Positions 42,717 through 52,076 are shown, counted from the stretch's first letter. The stretch: DNA of 64,000 nucleotides from Aquamicrobium lusatiense (GCF_014201615.1 NZ_JACHEU010000001.1:639631-703630); one strand, 5' to 3'. Made by a program: numbers and translations. The notes: generated by a model from the sequence alone, not told the origin.

Positions 42717-43401
42717 CTGGTTCACGCAGACCTGGAACCGGTTCGGCGGCCAGATCGCTACCGGGTTTATCGAGACCTTCTATATGGTCGCGGTGTCTTT
42801 CGCGATTGCCGCGGTGCTTGGCACGGCCGCGGGCATCTTTCTGTCGCTCAGTCAGCGCGGCGCCATCTGGGAAAGCCCGGTCCTTGCCGCTCCGCTGTCC
42901 GTCGCGGTCAACCTCATACGCTCGGTGCCGTTCATCCTGCTGCTGATCATCGTGGCCCCGCTGGCGCGGTTTCTGGTCGGAACGGCCTACGGAATCTACG
43001 CCTCGATGGTGTCGCTTACGATCGTAGGGGTTGCCGTCGTCACACGGCTGGTCGAGCAGGCTGTCGCAGACATCAATCCGCAACTCTATCATACGGCACA
43101 CGCCCTTTCCGCGAACCGCTGGCAACTGATAACGGAATTCGTTCTCGTCGAAGCGCGCGCGGCGCTGATCCTGGGCTATACCTCCGCGATCATCAGCCTG
43201 ATCGCCTATTCGACGGTGGTGGGGGTTATTGCCGGCGGCGGAATCGGCTACCTGGCTTTGCAGGAAGGTTTCTATATGTGGAACCAGCAGCTCATGTGGG
43301 TCATCATTCTCCTGATGACCCTGTTCGTGCAACTTATCCAGCTTTCAGGGTCCGCCCTCGCCAGAAAACTCGATGGAAAAGGGAAGGCCCGGAATTCATG
43401 A
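42709..43401 (+). CDS. metI: Methionine-type ABC transporter permease
   Basis: A 230-residue permease from the ATG at 42709, overlapping the ATPase gene. It has about five to six transmembrane segments and MetI features: GFIETFYMVAVSFAIAAVLGTAAGIFLSL, NLIRSVPFILLLIIVAPLARFLVGTAYG, and the coupling-helix region QLYHTAHALSANRWQLITEFVLVEARAALI. Its stop overlaps the start of the binding-protein gene (ATGA). It forms a three-gene operon with the neighbours in the usual N-I-Q order. Confidence 0.88.
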   Translation: MFDWFTQTWNRFGGQIATGFIETFYMVAVSFAIAAVLGTAAGIFLSLSQRGAIWESPVLAAPLSVAVNLIRSVPFILLLIIVAPLARFLVGTAYGIYASMVSLTIVGVAVVTRLVEQAVADINPQLYHTAHALSANRWQLITEFVLVEARAALILGYTSAIISLIAYSTVVGVIAGGGIGYLALQEGFYMWNQQLMWVIILLMTLFVQLIQLSGSALARKLDGKGKARNS

Positions 43402-44225
43402 AAAACATAGCAAGACTAGCGGCAACCGTCCTGGCCACGCTATCCTTACTTACAGGCGCAGCGCAGGCGCAGGAGACGATCAGGCTGGGCGTGTCCTTCT
43501 TTCCGTTCCATTCGGCCGACAACACGAAACCGGACATTCTCACCGCCATCGCGCCTGAAATCGAGGCCGCGGGTTACAAGGTCGAGAAGACCGTTTTTCT
43601 CAATTACGCGGAGGCCAACCCGGCGCTGGCCAATAGGGAGATCGACGGAAACCTGATCCAGCACAAGCTCTACATGGACATATTCAACGACCGTACAGGC
43701 GCGAAGCTGGCCATTGCCCAGGCGGTCTATCACGCGACCTTTGCACTCTATTCCGGGGCCTATTCCAGTCTGGACGCCATTCCCGACGGTGAGACGGTCT
43801 TCATTCCCAATGATGGTGTGAACACGGCCCGCGCCCTGCTGCTGCTGCAGAGCGCGGGTCTTGTCGAACTGGGCGAGGGCGCGATCTATGAAGCCTCACC
43901 TGCCGATATCACCGCCAATCCCCGGAACCTGAAATTCGTCCAGACGCCTCTTACGGCCACTGCCGGCACCTATGACGAGGCGGGGCGCAAGCTTGCGGTC
44001 ATGTATCCGACCTTCGCCCGCTCGCTTGAACTCGAAGGCGATGCCGAGCGTCTTTATGTCGAAGAGCGCAACGGGATTACCGATGCCTACGCGATCAGCT
44101 TTGCGGTGAATGCAAAGGATCTGGACGACCCGAAGACAAAAGCTGTGGTGCAGGCGCTGCGCTCGGACGCGGCGGCTGAATTCCTGAAGCAGAACTACGG
44201 CTGGGCCTCGGTGCCAGCACGATAG
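43398..44225 (+). CDS. metQ: MetQ/NlpA-family substrate-binding protein
   Basis: A 275-residue protein from the ATG at 43398. A signal peptide (MKNIARLAATVLATLSLLTGAAQAQ) lacks a lipobox cysteine, so it should be a free periplasmic protein rather than a lipoprotein. The body matches NlpA/MetQ: FPFHSADNTKPDILTAIAPEIEAAGYKVEKTVF, EIDGNLIQHKLYMDIFN, FIPNDGVNTARALLLLQSAGLVEL and YDEAGRKLAVMYPTFARSLEL. The usual MetQ substrates are methionine and its oxides or peptides. The next gene on the other strand is a lipoate ligase, so an alternative sulfur-containing ligand is possible but speculative. Confidence 0.86.
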   Translation: MKNIARLAATVLATLSLLTGAAQAQETIRLGVSFFPFHSADNTKPDILTAIAPEIEAAGYKVEKTVFLNYAEANPALANREIDGNLIQHKLYMDIFNDRTGAKLAIAQAVYHATFALYSGAYSSLDAIPDGETVFIPNDGVNTARALLLLQSAGLVELGEGAIYEASPADITANPRNLKFVQTPLTATAGTYDEAGRKLAVMYPTFARSLELEGDAERLYVEERNGITDAYAISFAVNAKDLDDPKTKAVVQALRSDAAAEFLKQNYGWASVPAR

Positions 44226-44251
44226 CGTTCCGCCGCTTCGGATAAAACGCA

Positions 44252-44285
44252 GAAGCCGCCCGGGGCAGGGCCCTGTGCGGCTTTC
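44252..44285. terminator. Hairpin between metQ and the lipoate ligase gene
   Basis: AAGCCGC and GCGGCTT (44253-44259 and 44277-44283) pair, with an inner GGGC/GCCC stem, between two convergent genes. It is followed by TTTC on the plus strand, so it can stop metQ transcripts and possibly those from the opposite side. Confidence 0.65.
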
Positions 44286-44288
44286 ATC

Positions 44289-45338
44289 TCAGGGCAGCTT
44301 GTAAAGCCATTCCTCAGTGCCGTATTTCGATTCCACCAGCTCCGCTGCCGCCTGATATTCGCCCTCGGTGATATCGCCCGCAACACCGCCATTCAGCTCC
44401 ACGAAGGTGCTCTTCATCGCGGCGATGACGTCGTCGCGCGACAGGCCGCTCTGGCTGCGTACGGGGTCGACGCGCTTGCCTGCGCTTGCCGTTCCCTTGT
44501 CCGACAGCTTTTCGCGGCCGATCCGCAGCACCCGCATCATCTTGTCGGCGTCCATGTCATAGGCCATGGTTACATGGTGCAGCACGGTGGTGCTGCCAAA
44601 ACGCTTCTGTGCGGCACCGCCGATCTTGCCGTTCGGGCTGCTGATGTCGTTGAGTGGCTTGTAGACCGCTTCGATGCCGATGGCGTTCAGGGCCTTCAGC
44701 ACCCAGTTGTCGAGGAAGGCGTAGGAATCGGCGAACCCCATGTCCGCCACAAGATCCACGGGCGCGTAAAGCGAATAGGTGATCGCGGAGCCCGGCTCGA
44801 CGAACATCGCACCGCCACCCGTGGCGCGGCGCACGACCTCGACGCCCAGCTCTTTCGCCGCCTCCAGATCGACCTCGTTCTTCAGCGACTGGAACGATCC
44901 GATGATGATCGCGGACCTCTCCCATGTCCAGAACCGCAGCGTCGGCGCCCGCCTGCCGCTGGCGACCTCACGCGCCAGAACCTCGTCCAGCGCCACATGC
45001 ATGGCGGGTGTCACCGCCTTGGCGTCGATGATGTTCCACTCAAAATCCTGCCAGGTCTTGGCGATACCAAGGGCGCGGCGCACGGCGATGGCCACGGCTT
45101 CAGGCGTGAAGCCGAAAAGCTGGGCGCCTTCCGGCAAAGCCTCGCGGATCGCGGCGGCGATCTCCTGCACGGAAGCCGTTCCGGAAAGGCCAATCAGCGC
45201 CTGCGAAAGGGCACCGAGAGCTTCCTCGGGTTCAAGGAAGAAATCGCCGGAAATCTGCGCCGATGCGATCCGCTCCTGCGCCGTTTCGATGTCCGCGACG
45301 ATCAGCTTGCCGCCGGGAACCTTGTACTCACCATGCAT
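44289..45338 (-). CDS. Lipoate-protein ligase with an N-terminal LplB-like domain
   Basis: A 349-residue protein. The first 80 residues (MHGEYKVPGGKLIVADIETAQERIASAQISGDFFLEPEE) match the small accessory domain that is a separate LplB subunit in archaea and the C-terminal domain of E. coli LplA. The catalytic biotin/lipoyl ligase domain follows: LRFWTWERSAIIIGSFQSLKNEVD, VVRRATGGGAMFVEPGSAITYSLY (RRxTGGG motif) and DISSPNGKIGGAAQKRFG with the catalytic lysine. The domain order is therefore reversed relative to E. coli LplA. It would attach scavenged lipoate to 2-oxoacid dehydrogenase or glycine-cleavage proteins. Confidence 0.88.
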   Translation of the reverse strand: MHGEYKVPGGKLIVADIETAQERIASAQISGDFFLEPEEALGALSQALIGLSGTASVQEIAAAIREALPEGAQLFGFTPEAVAIAVRRALGIAKTWQDFEWNIIDAKAVTPAMHVALDEVLAREVASGRRAPTLRFWTWERSAIIIGSFQSLKNEVDLEAAKELGVEVVRRATGGGAMFVEPGSAITYSLYAPVDLVADMGFADSYAFLDNWVLKALNAIGIEAVYKPLNDISSPNGKIGGAAQKRFGSTTVLHHVTMAYDMDADKMMRVLRIGREKLSDKGTASAGKRVDPVRSQSGLSRDDVIAAMKSTFVELNGGVAGDITEGEYQAAAELVESKYGTEEWLYKLP

Positions 45339-45650
45339 CTGCTACGCTTCCTGGAACCGGGTCTGAGAGAAACGGCTGAGACCGGCCGGTGTGACAGTGG
45401 CAGGTCGTGGCTGGCTTTTAATCCGGATATAGTCCTGCGGCTGCCGATGCAACCAGCGGCCGGTGCGAAGGTGACCGGCCGACGAATCCGCAAGGCACAA
45501 GGCTGACAAAGGGCAAAGCGCCAACCGTCGGCTTTTGAGGGACTTGCGCAGGCAAGCAGATGCTGGTCGCTCGCCTCCATTTACGGCAATAGGCACCGAA
45601 AGCAGCCCGCCACGTCGGCGGGCTGCTTTGATGATCAACGAGACAGAATC
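45339..45650. other. Intergenic region between the lipoate ligase and acnB
   Basis: About 310 bp holding the acnB terminator (45599-45629) and the presumed promoter of the lipoate ligase gene. No coding frame with family resemblance is seen. Confidence 0.45.
45599..45629 (-). terminator. acnB terminator
   Basis: AAAGCAGCCCGCC and GGCGGGCTGCTTT form a perfect 13-bp stem with a 5-nt loop (ACGTC), 21 bp beyond the acnB stop. The stem ends in A/T on both sides, so it works as an intrinsic terminator for acnB. Confidence 0.88.
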
Positions 45651-48440
45651 CTAGAAATGGACTGACAGGGAATCGATCGGAGTGGTTTTCGGCGGCGCGA
45701 ATTTCGTCAGGTCGATTCCTTCGACTGCGGTCCTGTATTCCTCGGCGCTCGGCGTGCGGCCAAGAATGGCGGAAAGCACGACGACCGGAGTGGAAGCCAG
45801 AAGCGACTCGCCCTTCTTCTCGGCGGTGTCCTCGACCACGCGCCCCTGAAACAGGCGGGTCGAGGTGGCAAGCACGGTGTCGCCCTTCTCGGCCTTTTCC
45901 TGATTGCCCATGCACAGATTGCAGCCGGGGCGCTCCAGATAGAGGATGTTCTCGTATTCGGTGCGCGCCTGGCTCTTCGGCAGGACGTCGTCGAACTCGA
46001 AGCCGGAATAGCGCTGCAGGATTTCCCAGTCGCCTTCTTCCTTCAGCTCGTCGATGATGTTGTAGGTCGGGGCGGCGACAACCAGCGGTGCTCTGAACTC
46101 GACCTTGCCTTCGGCCTTCTCGATGTTCTTCAGCATCTGGGCAACGATCTTCATGTCGCCCTTGTGCACCATGCACGAGCCGACGAAGCCGAGATCGACC
46201 TTCTTGGTTCCGCCATAGTAGGAAATCGGGCGGATCGTGTCGTGCGTATAGCGCCGCGACACATCGGCATTGTTGACGTCGGGATCGGCGATCATGGGCT
46301 CGTCGATCAGGTCGAGATCGACCACGACCTCTGCGAAATATTTCGCATTCTCGTCGGGGGCGAGCGCCGGCTTTTCGCCGAGGCGAATCTCGGTGATGCG
46401 CGCATCGGCCTTGGCGATCAGGCCCTTCAGGGTCTGCGCCGCATTGTCCATGCCCTTGTCGATCATGATCTGGATGCGCGACTTGGCGATCTCCAGCGAC
46501 TCGATCAGCGTCTCGTCCTGACTGATGCAGATAGAGGCCTTGGCCTTCATCTCGGCGGTCCAGTCGGTGAAGGTGAAAGCCTGGTCGGCGAGCAGCGTGC
46601 CGATATGCACCTCGATGATGCGGCCCTGGAACACGTTGTCACCGTGCTGCTTGAGCATCTGCGCCTGCGTCGCGTGGACCACGTCGCGAAAGTCCATCCA
46701 CGGCTTCATCCTGCCCGTGAAGGTCACCTTGACCGATTGCGGGATCGGCATGGTCGCCTCGCCGGTGGCCAGCGCCAGCGCGACGGTGCCGGAGTCCGCG
46801 CCGAAGGCCACGCCCTTGGACATGCGGGTGTGGCTGTCGCCGCCTATGATGATGTCCCAGTCGTCCACGGTGATGTCGTTCAGCACCTTGTGGATGACGT
46901 CGGTCATCGAGTGATAGACGCCCTTCGGATCGCGGGCGGTGATCACGCCGAAATTGTTCATGAACGACATGAGCTTCGGGATGTTCACCTGCGCCTTCTT
47001 GTCCCAGACGGAAGCGGTGTGGCAGCCGGACTGATAGGCGCCGTCGACCAGCGGCGAAATGACGGTCGCCGCCATCGCCTCCAGCTCCTGCGCGGTCATC
47101 AGGCCGGTGGTGTCCTGCGATCCGACGATGTTGACCTTGACGCGCACATCCGAGCCGGCATGCAGGATCTTGCCGGGGGTGACACCCACGGCGTTGCGGT
47201 TGAAGATCTTCTCCACCGCCGTCAGGCCCTGGCCCTCGACGGAGATTTCCTTGTTGGGGGCGAAGACCGGCGTCGGCTCGACCCCCAGCGTGGCGGCGGC
47301 GAAGGTCTGCAGCTTCTTGCCGAAGACGATGGCGTAGGAACTGCCGGCCTTCATGAATTCCACCTTCTGGGGCGTGAAGGCGGAGGCGACGTCGACGAGC
47401 TCGGTGCCGTCCTCATCGCGCAGCTTCCGGTTCTTCGTGTCGATCCTGAGCACCGTTCCGGTTTCGACCGAGAACTGCTGCTCCAGCACGGGGTTGCCGT
47501 CATTGTTGAGGATCGGCTTGCCGTCCTCGCCGAGCTTCTTGGTCCAGTTCTTCAGGTTGATGCCGATGCCGCCGGTCACGTCGACGGTGGTCGCGAAGAT
47601 CGGCGAAATGCCGTTGGTGCCGGCCACGATCGGGGCGTAATTGACGAAGGGCACATAGGGGCTGGCCTGCTTGCCGGTCCACAGCGCCACGTTGTTCACG
47701 CCCGACATGCGCGACGAGCCGACGCCCATCGTGCCCTTCTCGGCGATCATCATCACGCGCTTGTCCGGGTGCTGCCTTTGCAGCGCGACGATTTCCTGCT
47801 GCGCTTCCGGCGAGATCATGCACTGGCCGTGCAGTTCGCGGTCCGAGCGCGAATGCGCCTGATTGCCGGGCGACAGAAGATCGGTCGAGATGTCGCCTTC
47901 GGCGGCGATGAAGGTCACGACCTTGATCTCGTCCTCGACATCGGGAAGCTTGGTGAAGAACTCGGCCTTCGCATAGCTTTCGAGGATGTCGGTGGCGACG
48001 GCATTGCCGGCCTTGTAGGCATCGCGCAGGCGGAACATGTCGGCGTCGTAAAGGAAGACCTGCGTCTTCAGCACGTCGCCGGCTTTGGCGGCGATGGTCG
48101 CGTCATCGCCGAGGGCGATGTCGAGCAGCACGGCAACCGAAGGCCCGCCCTTCATGTGCGAGAGCAGTTCGAGCGCGAAGTCGGGGGTGATCTCCGGCAC
48201 GATGGCTTCGCGAAGCACGATCTTCTTCAGGTAGGCCGCCTTGACGCCGGCCGCGCTGGTCGTGCCCGGCAGCGTATTGTAGATGAAGAATTTCAGGGCG
48301 TCGTCCCGATGCGGGTTCCCGCCATCCTCGATCAGGGAAATGATCTCGCTGGTAAGCGCCCCGTCGTCGATCGGCTTGGGGGCCAGCCCCTGATCTTTCC
48401 GGTTGCTGATTTCGGCCAGATAATCCGCGTAGAGTTTCAT
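45651..48440 (-). CDS. acnB: Aconitate hydratase B
   Basis: A 929-residue protein, slightly longer than E. coli AcnB (865). It opens MKLYADYLAEISNRKDQGLAPKPIDDGALTSEII, with the HEAT-like domain (EITPDFALELLSHMKGGPSVAVLLDIAL), then domains 1-3 with AcnB motifs (MGVGSSRMSGVNNVALW, DDWDIIIGGDSHTRMSKGVAFGADSGTVALALATGEA). The iron-sulfur cluster cysteines lie in VGSCMVHKGD and CNLCMGNQEKA. It interconverts citrate and isocitrate in the TCA cycle and glyoxylate shunt. AcnB is less common than AcnA in alphaproteobacteria, so this may be the second aconitase. It has its own strong terminator. Confidence 0.97.
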   Translation of the reverse strand: MKLYADYLAEISNRKDQGLAPKPIDDGALTSEIISLIEDGGNPHRDDALKFFIYNTLPGTTSAAGVKAAYLKKIVLREAIVPEITPDFALELLSHMKGGPSVAVLLDIALGDDATIAAKAGDVLKTQVFLYDADMFRLRDAYKAGNAVATDILESYAKAEFFTKLPDVEDEIKVVTFIAAEGDISTDLLSPGNQAHSRSDRELHGQCMISPEAQQEIVALQRQHPDKRVMMIAEKGTMGVGSSRMSGVNNVALWTGKQASPYVPFVNYAPIVAGTNGISPIFATTVDVTGGIGINLKNWTKKLGEDGKPILNNDGNPVLEQQFSVETGTVLRIDTKNRKLRDEDGTELVDVASAFTPQKVEFMKAGSSYAIVFGKKLQTFAAATLGVEPTPVFAPNKEISVEGQGLTAVEKIFNRNAVGVTPGKILHAGSDVRVKVNIVGSQDTTGLMTAQELEAMAATVISPLVDGAYQSGCHTASVWDKKAQVNIPKLMSFMNNFGVITARDPKGVYHSMTDVIHKVLNDITVDDWDIIIGGDSHTRMSKGVAFGADSGTVALALATGEATMPIPQSVKVTFTGRMKPWMDFRDVVHATQAQMLKQHGDNVFQGRIIEVHIGTLLADQAFTFTDWTAEMKAKASICISQDETLIESLEIAKSRIQIMIDKGMDNAAQTLKGLIAKADARITEIRLGEKPALAPDENAKYFAEVVVDLDLIDEPMIADPDVNNADVSRRYTHDTIRPISYYGGTKKVDLGFVGSCMVHKGDMKIVAQMLKNIEKAEGKVEFRAPLVVAAPTYNIIDELKEEGDWEILQRYSGFEFDDVLPKSQARTEYENILYLERPGCNLCMGNQEKAEKGDTVLATSTRLFQGRVVEDTAEKKGESLLASTPVVVLSAILGRTPSAEEYRTAVEGIDLTKFAPPKTTPIDSLSVHF

Positions 48441-48639
48441 CTCATCCCCAACGTCATGAACTGTGTGAAGCTGATGATCGGTCCCATTTAACGGGACCTC
48501 CAGTCAGCCCAAAAATCCGATGGTTTCCGAGTACGCCAACGCAAGCCTGCGGACAAGGTCTTCCGTGGGTTGAAAAATAGTACTTTGGATTCGGCTTCGG
48601 GCGGTTAGAAAGGGCCTGCATGGGTGTCGGACCGGAATT

Positions 48640-49083
48640 ATGAAAGCCAGTGATTTTATCCCGCTCGGATTTTCCGATCTGACGGATGACGAGGCATTTG
48701 TCGTCTCGGTTTTCCGGCACTGGCAATCTTGCGGGGCGACTTGCACAGAGGCTGAGAGCAGTCTGAGCCAACTGTTGAAAAATGACCGATTGTTCAATGG
48801 TCTGCAGTTGCTGTTCGACCTTTTCGGAACGCTTCCCGACCAGCACAGACGAACAGCGAAGAATGACAGTGCCGTTTTGACTTTGGTTGAGGAAGCGTTG
48901 CTTGACGAGATCGGCTCGACCGATGCCATGGGAAAGCGATGTGTCGAAGATTTCCAGCAGCTTCTGGCAGAAGCAGGCACGACAATTCGTCCCGCGCTGA
49001 ATATCTCCCGATCCGGCTATGACTGCCTTGTCGAGACGATCGACCGAAAAGCGGCGAAAGTTTACGAAGCGCTCTACTCCTGA
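48640..49083 (+). CDS. Hypothetical protein divergent from acnB
   Basis: A 147-residue soluble helical protein (MKASDFIPLGFSDLTDDEAFVVSVFRHWQSCGATCTEAES, then LFDLFGTLPDQHRRTAKNDSAVLTLVEEALLDEI and GYDCLVETIDRKAAKVYEALYS). GGACCGGA lies upstream of the start. I do not recognise a family or DNA-binding motif. It is transcribed away from acnB from a 200-bp shared intergenic region, so a link to acnB regulation is possible but not shown. Confidence 0.6.
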   Translation: MKASDFIPLGFSDLTDDEAFVVSVFRHWQSCGATCTEAESSLSQLLKNDRLFNGLQLLFDLFGTLPDQHRRTAKNDSAVLTLVEEALLDEIGSTDAMGKRCVEDFQQLLAEAGTTIRPALNISRSGYDCLVETIDRKAAKVYEALYS

Positions 49084-49265
49084 TCTCGTGCCGCGCGATT
49101 GGCGATGACGCGGCTTGTTCTCTCCTGCATGGAACTGAGCAGCGCTCCGATATCAATTTTGGCATCGCGAGTTGCAGAAATGGAATTGGCCTTTTCGCGC
49201 GCCGATTGTCATCACTCGGCCTTGCGCCCATGTGGTGGCGCGGCAGTTCTCAGGGAGCGTCCGTG

Positions 49266-50132
49266 ATGGCCTATGTCTATTGTGATCAGCGTTTCGTGCC
49301 TGAAGGCGAAGCCAGCATCAGCATATTTGACCGCGGGCTGCTGTTCGCCGACGCAATCTATGAAGTTACCGCCGTCATCGGCGGGCGCATGGTCGACAAT
49401 GATCTGCATCTGCAGCGTCTCAGCCGTTCGCTGGGAGAAATCGGCATTCCGCTGCCCATGCCGCTGGCAGACATCGAAGCCATCCAGCAGGAGCTTATTT
49501 CCCGCAACGCGCTTGATGAAGGGACGATCTACATGCAGGTGTCGCGGGGCGTGGCAAAGCGCGACTTCCTTTATGCCGATGATCTTAAGCCCAATCTGTT
49601 TGCCTTTACCTCTGCGCGCAAGCTGACCGGAACGAAAGCGCAGGCCGATGGTGTCGCTGTCATGCTCGCTCCCGACCCGCGCTGGGTGCGCCGCGACATC
49701 AAGACCGTGATGCTGCTCGGGCAGGTCATGGTCAAGCAGGCCGCGCGCGCGGAAGGTTATGATGATGTCTGGCTGGTCGAGGACGGGCTGATCACCGAAG
49801 GCGCATCGGCCAGCGCCTTCATCATCACGCATGACGGCACTGTCGTCACCCGCCCGAACTCGCAGGCGATTTTGCCGGGCTGCACGCGCCGCGCGGTTCT
49901 GCATCTTTGCGAGGAACAGAATATCCGGATGGAGGAGCGCGCATTCTCCCCCGATGAGGCATATGGCGCGGCGGAGGCTTTTCTGACTTCGGCGTCGAGC
50001 TTCGTGACGCCGGTGGTGAGGATCGGCGAGAAGCTGGTGGGGGACGGCAGCCCCGGTCCATTGACACGGCGTCTCCAGAAAATCTACGTCGATATTGCGC
50101 TGGACGACAGCGGTCAGGTCGCGCGTGCCTGA
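49266..50132 (+). CDS. dat: D-amino-acid transaminase (fold IV PLP enzyme)
   Basis: A 288-residue protein from the ATG at 49266, with AGGGAGC upstream; a longer frame from 49206 is not needed. It matches Bacillus-type D-amino-acid aminotransferase: RGLLFADAIYEVTAVIGG, YMQVSRGVAKRDF, and RRDIKTVMLLGQVMVKQAARAEG with the PLP lysine at about 146, then DGLITEGASASAFII and ILPGCTRRAVLHL. It interconverts D-alanine, D-glutamate and 2-oxo acids. With the downstream D-aminopeptidase and peptide transporter it suggests catabolism of D-amino-acid-containing peptides, such as cell-wall fragments. Confidence 0.9.
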   Translation: MAYVYCDQRFVPEGEASISIFDRGLLFADAIYEVTAVIGGRMVDNDLHLQRLSRSLGEIGIPLPMPLADIEAIQQELISRNALDEGTIYMQVSRGVAKRDFLYADDLKPNLFAFTSARKLTGTKAQADGVAVMLAPDPRWVRRDIKTVMLLGQVMVKQAARAEGYDDVWLVEDGLITEGASASAFIITHDGTVVTRPNSQAILPGCTRRAVLHLCEEQNIRMEERAFSPDEAYGAAEAFLTSASSFVTPVVRIGEKLVGDGSPGPLTRRLQKIYVDIALDDSGQVARA

Positions 50133-50171
50133 ACCGGACCTGCCGCGCATTTGTCAGGCGCGGCATTGGGG

Positions 50172-51221
50172 ATGGTCACCACGATGAGCTCAGCACGGCA
50201 TTTTGGCCTTACGGTCGGGCAGTTGCCTACCGGTCCGCACAATGCCATCACCGACGTCGCCGGTGTCATGGTCGGTCACAGAACGCTGTCCGGCAATGGT
50301 CTGGCAACTGGCGTCACAGCGATTCTTCCGCATGGCGGTGATCTGTTTCGCAACAAGGTCCGGGCCGCCGTGGAGATCATCAACGGCTTCGGCAAGTCGG
50401 CCGGGCTGATGCAGGTGGCCGAACTCGGGCTCATCGAAACGCCCCTTCTACTGACCAACACCTTTTCCGTGGCCCCTTGCATGGAGGCGCTGATCAGGCG
50501 GGCTGTCGGGGAAAACCCGGCCATCGGGCGGGAAACCTCCACGGTCAATGCGCTGGTCTGCGAATGCAATGACGGAGCGATCAACGACATTCAGGCCATG
50601 GCGGTGACGCCGCAGGATGCCTTCGCGGCGCTGGATAGCGCGGCATCCGGTCCGGTGGAGCAGGGCAGCGTCGGCGCAGGATGCGGCATGACCTCCTTCG
50701 GCTTCAGGGCCGGCATCGGCAGCGCATCGCGGCAGATCGGGATCGCGGACGCTTCCTTTGTGCTCGGGGCTCTGGTGTTGTCCAATTTCGGGCGGGCGGG
50801 CGACCTGATCCTGCCCGACGGGCGCCGGCCTGATGCTCAACGTCTGCCGCAGGCCGAAAAGGGATCGATCATCGTGCTTCTGGCCACCGACATTCCGCTT
50901 GGCGACAGGCAATTGCAGCGGGTGGCCCGCAGGGCCGGGGCGGGCATCGCCTCGCTGGGCTCGTTCTGGGGCCATGGCAGCGGCGATATCGCCATTGCCT
51001 TCACCACGGCAGATCATGTGGCGCACAGGCCGAAAGAGGCTTTCCAGTCCATCGGGCGTCTGGATGACGACCAGATCGACAAGGTATTTCAGGCGGCGGC
51101 CGAAGCGACTTCCGAAGCCGTGCTCAATGCCATGTGCGCAGCGAAGGCGACGGTGGGGCGCGATGGCCGGAGCTTCCCTTCCCTGGCTGACTGGCTTGCG
51201 GCATTTGCCCCGGACACATAG
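50172..51221 (+). CDS. DmpA/P1-family aminopeptidase (S58)
   Basis: A 349-residue protein taken from the ATG at 50172 (an in-frame TTG at 50151 and ATG at 50184 are alternatives). It matches the self-cleaving S58 family of L-aminopeptidase/D-amidase: TDVAGVMVGHRTLSGNGLATGVTAILP, GSVGAGCGMTSFGFRAGIGSASR, and the autocleavage site at KGSIIVLLATD (Gly231-Ser232), where Ser becomes the N-terminal nucleophile. The LSNFG asparagine (about 204) is also conserved. It releases N-terminal residues, including some D-residues and beta-amino acids. It sits 39 bp after dat and 54 bp before the M55 peptidase gene. Confidence 0.9.
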   Translation: MVTTMSSARHFGLTVGQLPTGPHNAITDVAGVMVGHRTLSGNGLATGVTAILPHGGDLFRNKVRAAVEIINGFGKSAGLMQVAELGLIETPLLLTNTFSVAPCMEALIRRAVGENPAIGRETSTVNALVCECNDGAINDIQAMAVTPQDAFAALDSAASGPVEQGSVGAGCGMTSFGFRAGIGSASRQIGIADASFVLGALVLSNFGRAGDLILPDGRRPDAQRLPQAEKGSIIVLLATDIPLGDRQLQRVARRAGAGIASLGSFWGHGSGDIAIAFTTADHVAHRPKEAFQSIGRLDDDQIDKVFQAAAEATSEAVLNAMCAAKATVGRDGRSFPSLADWLAAFAPDT

Positions 51222-51275
51222 GCGCGTAAGCTGCCGTGCGATTGCAATTTCGTCTGCAGGAGGGGTTCCGGAACC

Positions 51276-52076
51276 ATGAAAATCTTCATCTCGGCCGATA
51301 TTGAAGGCACCGCCGGCATTCTGACGTGGAGCGAGGCGGAGCGCAGCCATGCCGACTACGCCGAGTTTCGCGCGCTGATGACCGCAGAGGTCGTGGCTGC
51401 CTGCGAGGGCGCGCGCGCCGCCGGTGCAACCGAAATCCTCATCAAGGATGCGCATGACAGTGGCCGCAATATCATTCTCGACCGTTTGCCCGCCTGCGCA
51501 CGCATCGTCAGGGGCTGGCCGGGCCATCCCGATTCCATGATGTTCGGGCTGGATTCCGGTTTCCGCGCCGCGCTCTGCACGGGCTATCATTCCAAGGCGG
51601 GCACGGAAGACAATCCACTTGCCCACACATCCAACCTGCGCATTTCCCGGCTGATCCTGAATGGTGAAGTTGCTTCCGAATTTACCGTCAATGCGCTGTG
51701 CGCGGCGCGCCATGGCGTGCCGGTGGCCTTCATTTCCGGAGATGCCGGCATCTGTGCCGATGCGCGCGCCATGGTGCCGGGAATTGCCACGGTCGAAACG
51801 CTTCAGGGCTTTGGCGCTGCATCCCTGTCGCTGAGCCCGGCAGCCGCGCGGGCGGCAATCGCGGAGGGCGTGGAAAAGGCACTCAGTGCTGCCAGCCTGC
51901 CGAATATTCCTTCGATCCCGCAAAGTTGCGAGGTTACCATTGAGTTCAACAATCCCGTCGATGCCTATCGCGCGTCCTGGTATCCGGGCGCGAAGGCCAG
52001 CGGCCCGCGTGCGGTGGCCTTCAGCTCCGCCGATTTCTTCGAGATCCAGCGGGCATTGCGCTTCATGAATTCCTGA
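51276..52076 (+). CDS. dppA: D-aminopeptidase (DppA family, M55)
   Basis: A 266-residue zinc peptidase. The dinuclear zinc ligands match B. subtilis DppA: ISADIEGTAG (Asp8, Glu10), DAHDSGRN (His60), ALCTGYHS (His105) and GEVASEF (Glu131). HTSNLRISR supplies the catalytic histidine near 117. DppA hydrolyses D-Ala-D-Ala and similar dipeptides. It is the third gene of the dat-DmpA-DppA run. It is convergent with the LysR regulator gene and overlaps it by 14 bp. This is the M55 enzyme, not the E. coli dipeptide-binding protein also called DppA. Confidence 0.93.
   Translation: MKIFISADIEGTAGILTWSEAERSHADYAEFRALMTAEVVAACEGARAAGATEILIKDAHDSGRNIILDRLPACARIVRGWPGHPDSMMFGLDSGFRAALCTGYHSKAGTEDNPLAHTSNLRISRLILNGEVASEFTVNALCAARHGVPVAFISGDAGICADARAMVPGIATVETLQGFGAASLSLSPAAARAAIAEGVEKALSAASLPNIPSIPQSCEVTIEFNNPVDAYRASWYPGAKASGPRAVAFSSADFFEIQRALRFMNS

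Noticed and set aside
41361..42725. A 454-codon minus-strand open frame
   Set aside because: It covers the strand opposite metN, whose Walker motifs are unmistakable; no family resemblance.
46164..48491. A 775-codon open frame on the plus strand
   Set aside because: It is antisense to acnB, rich in His, Asp and Arg as expected for reverse reading of GC-rich DNA, and resembles no family.
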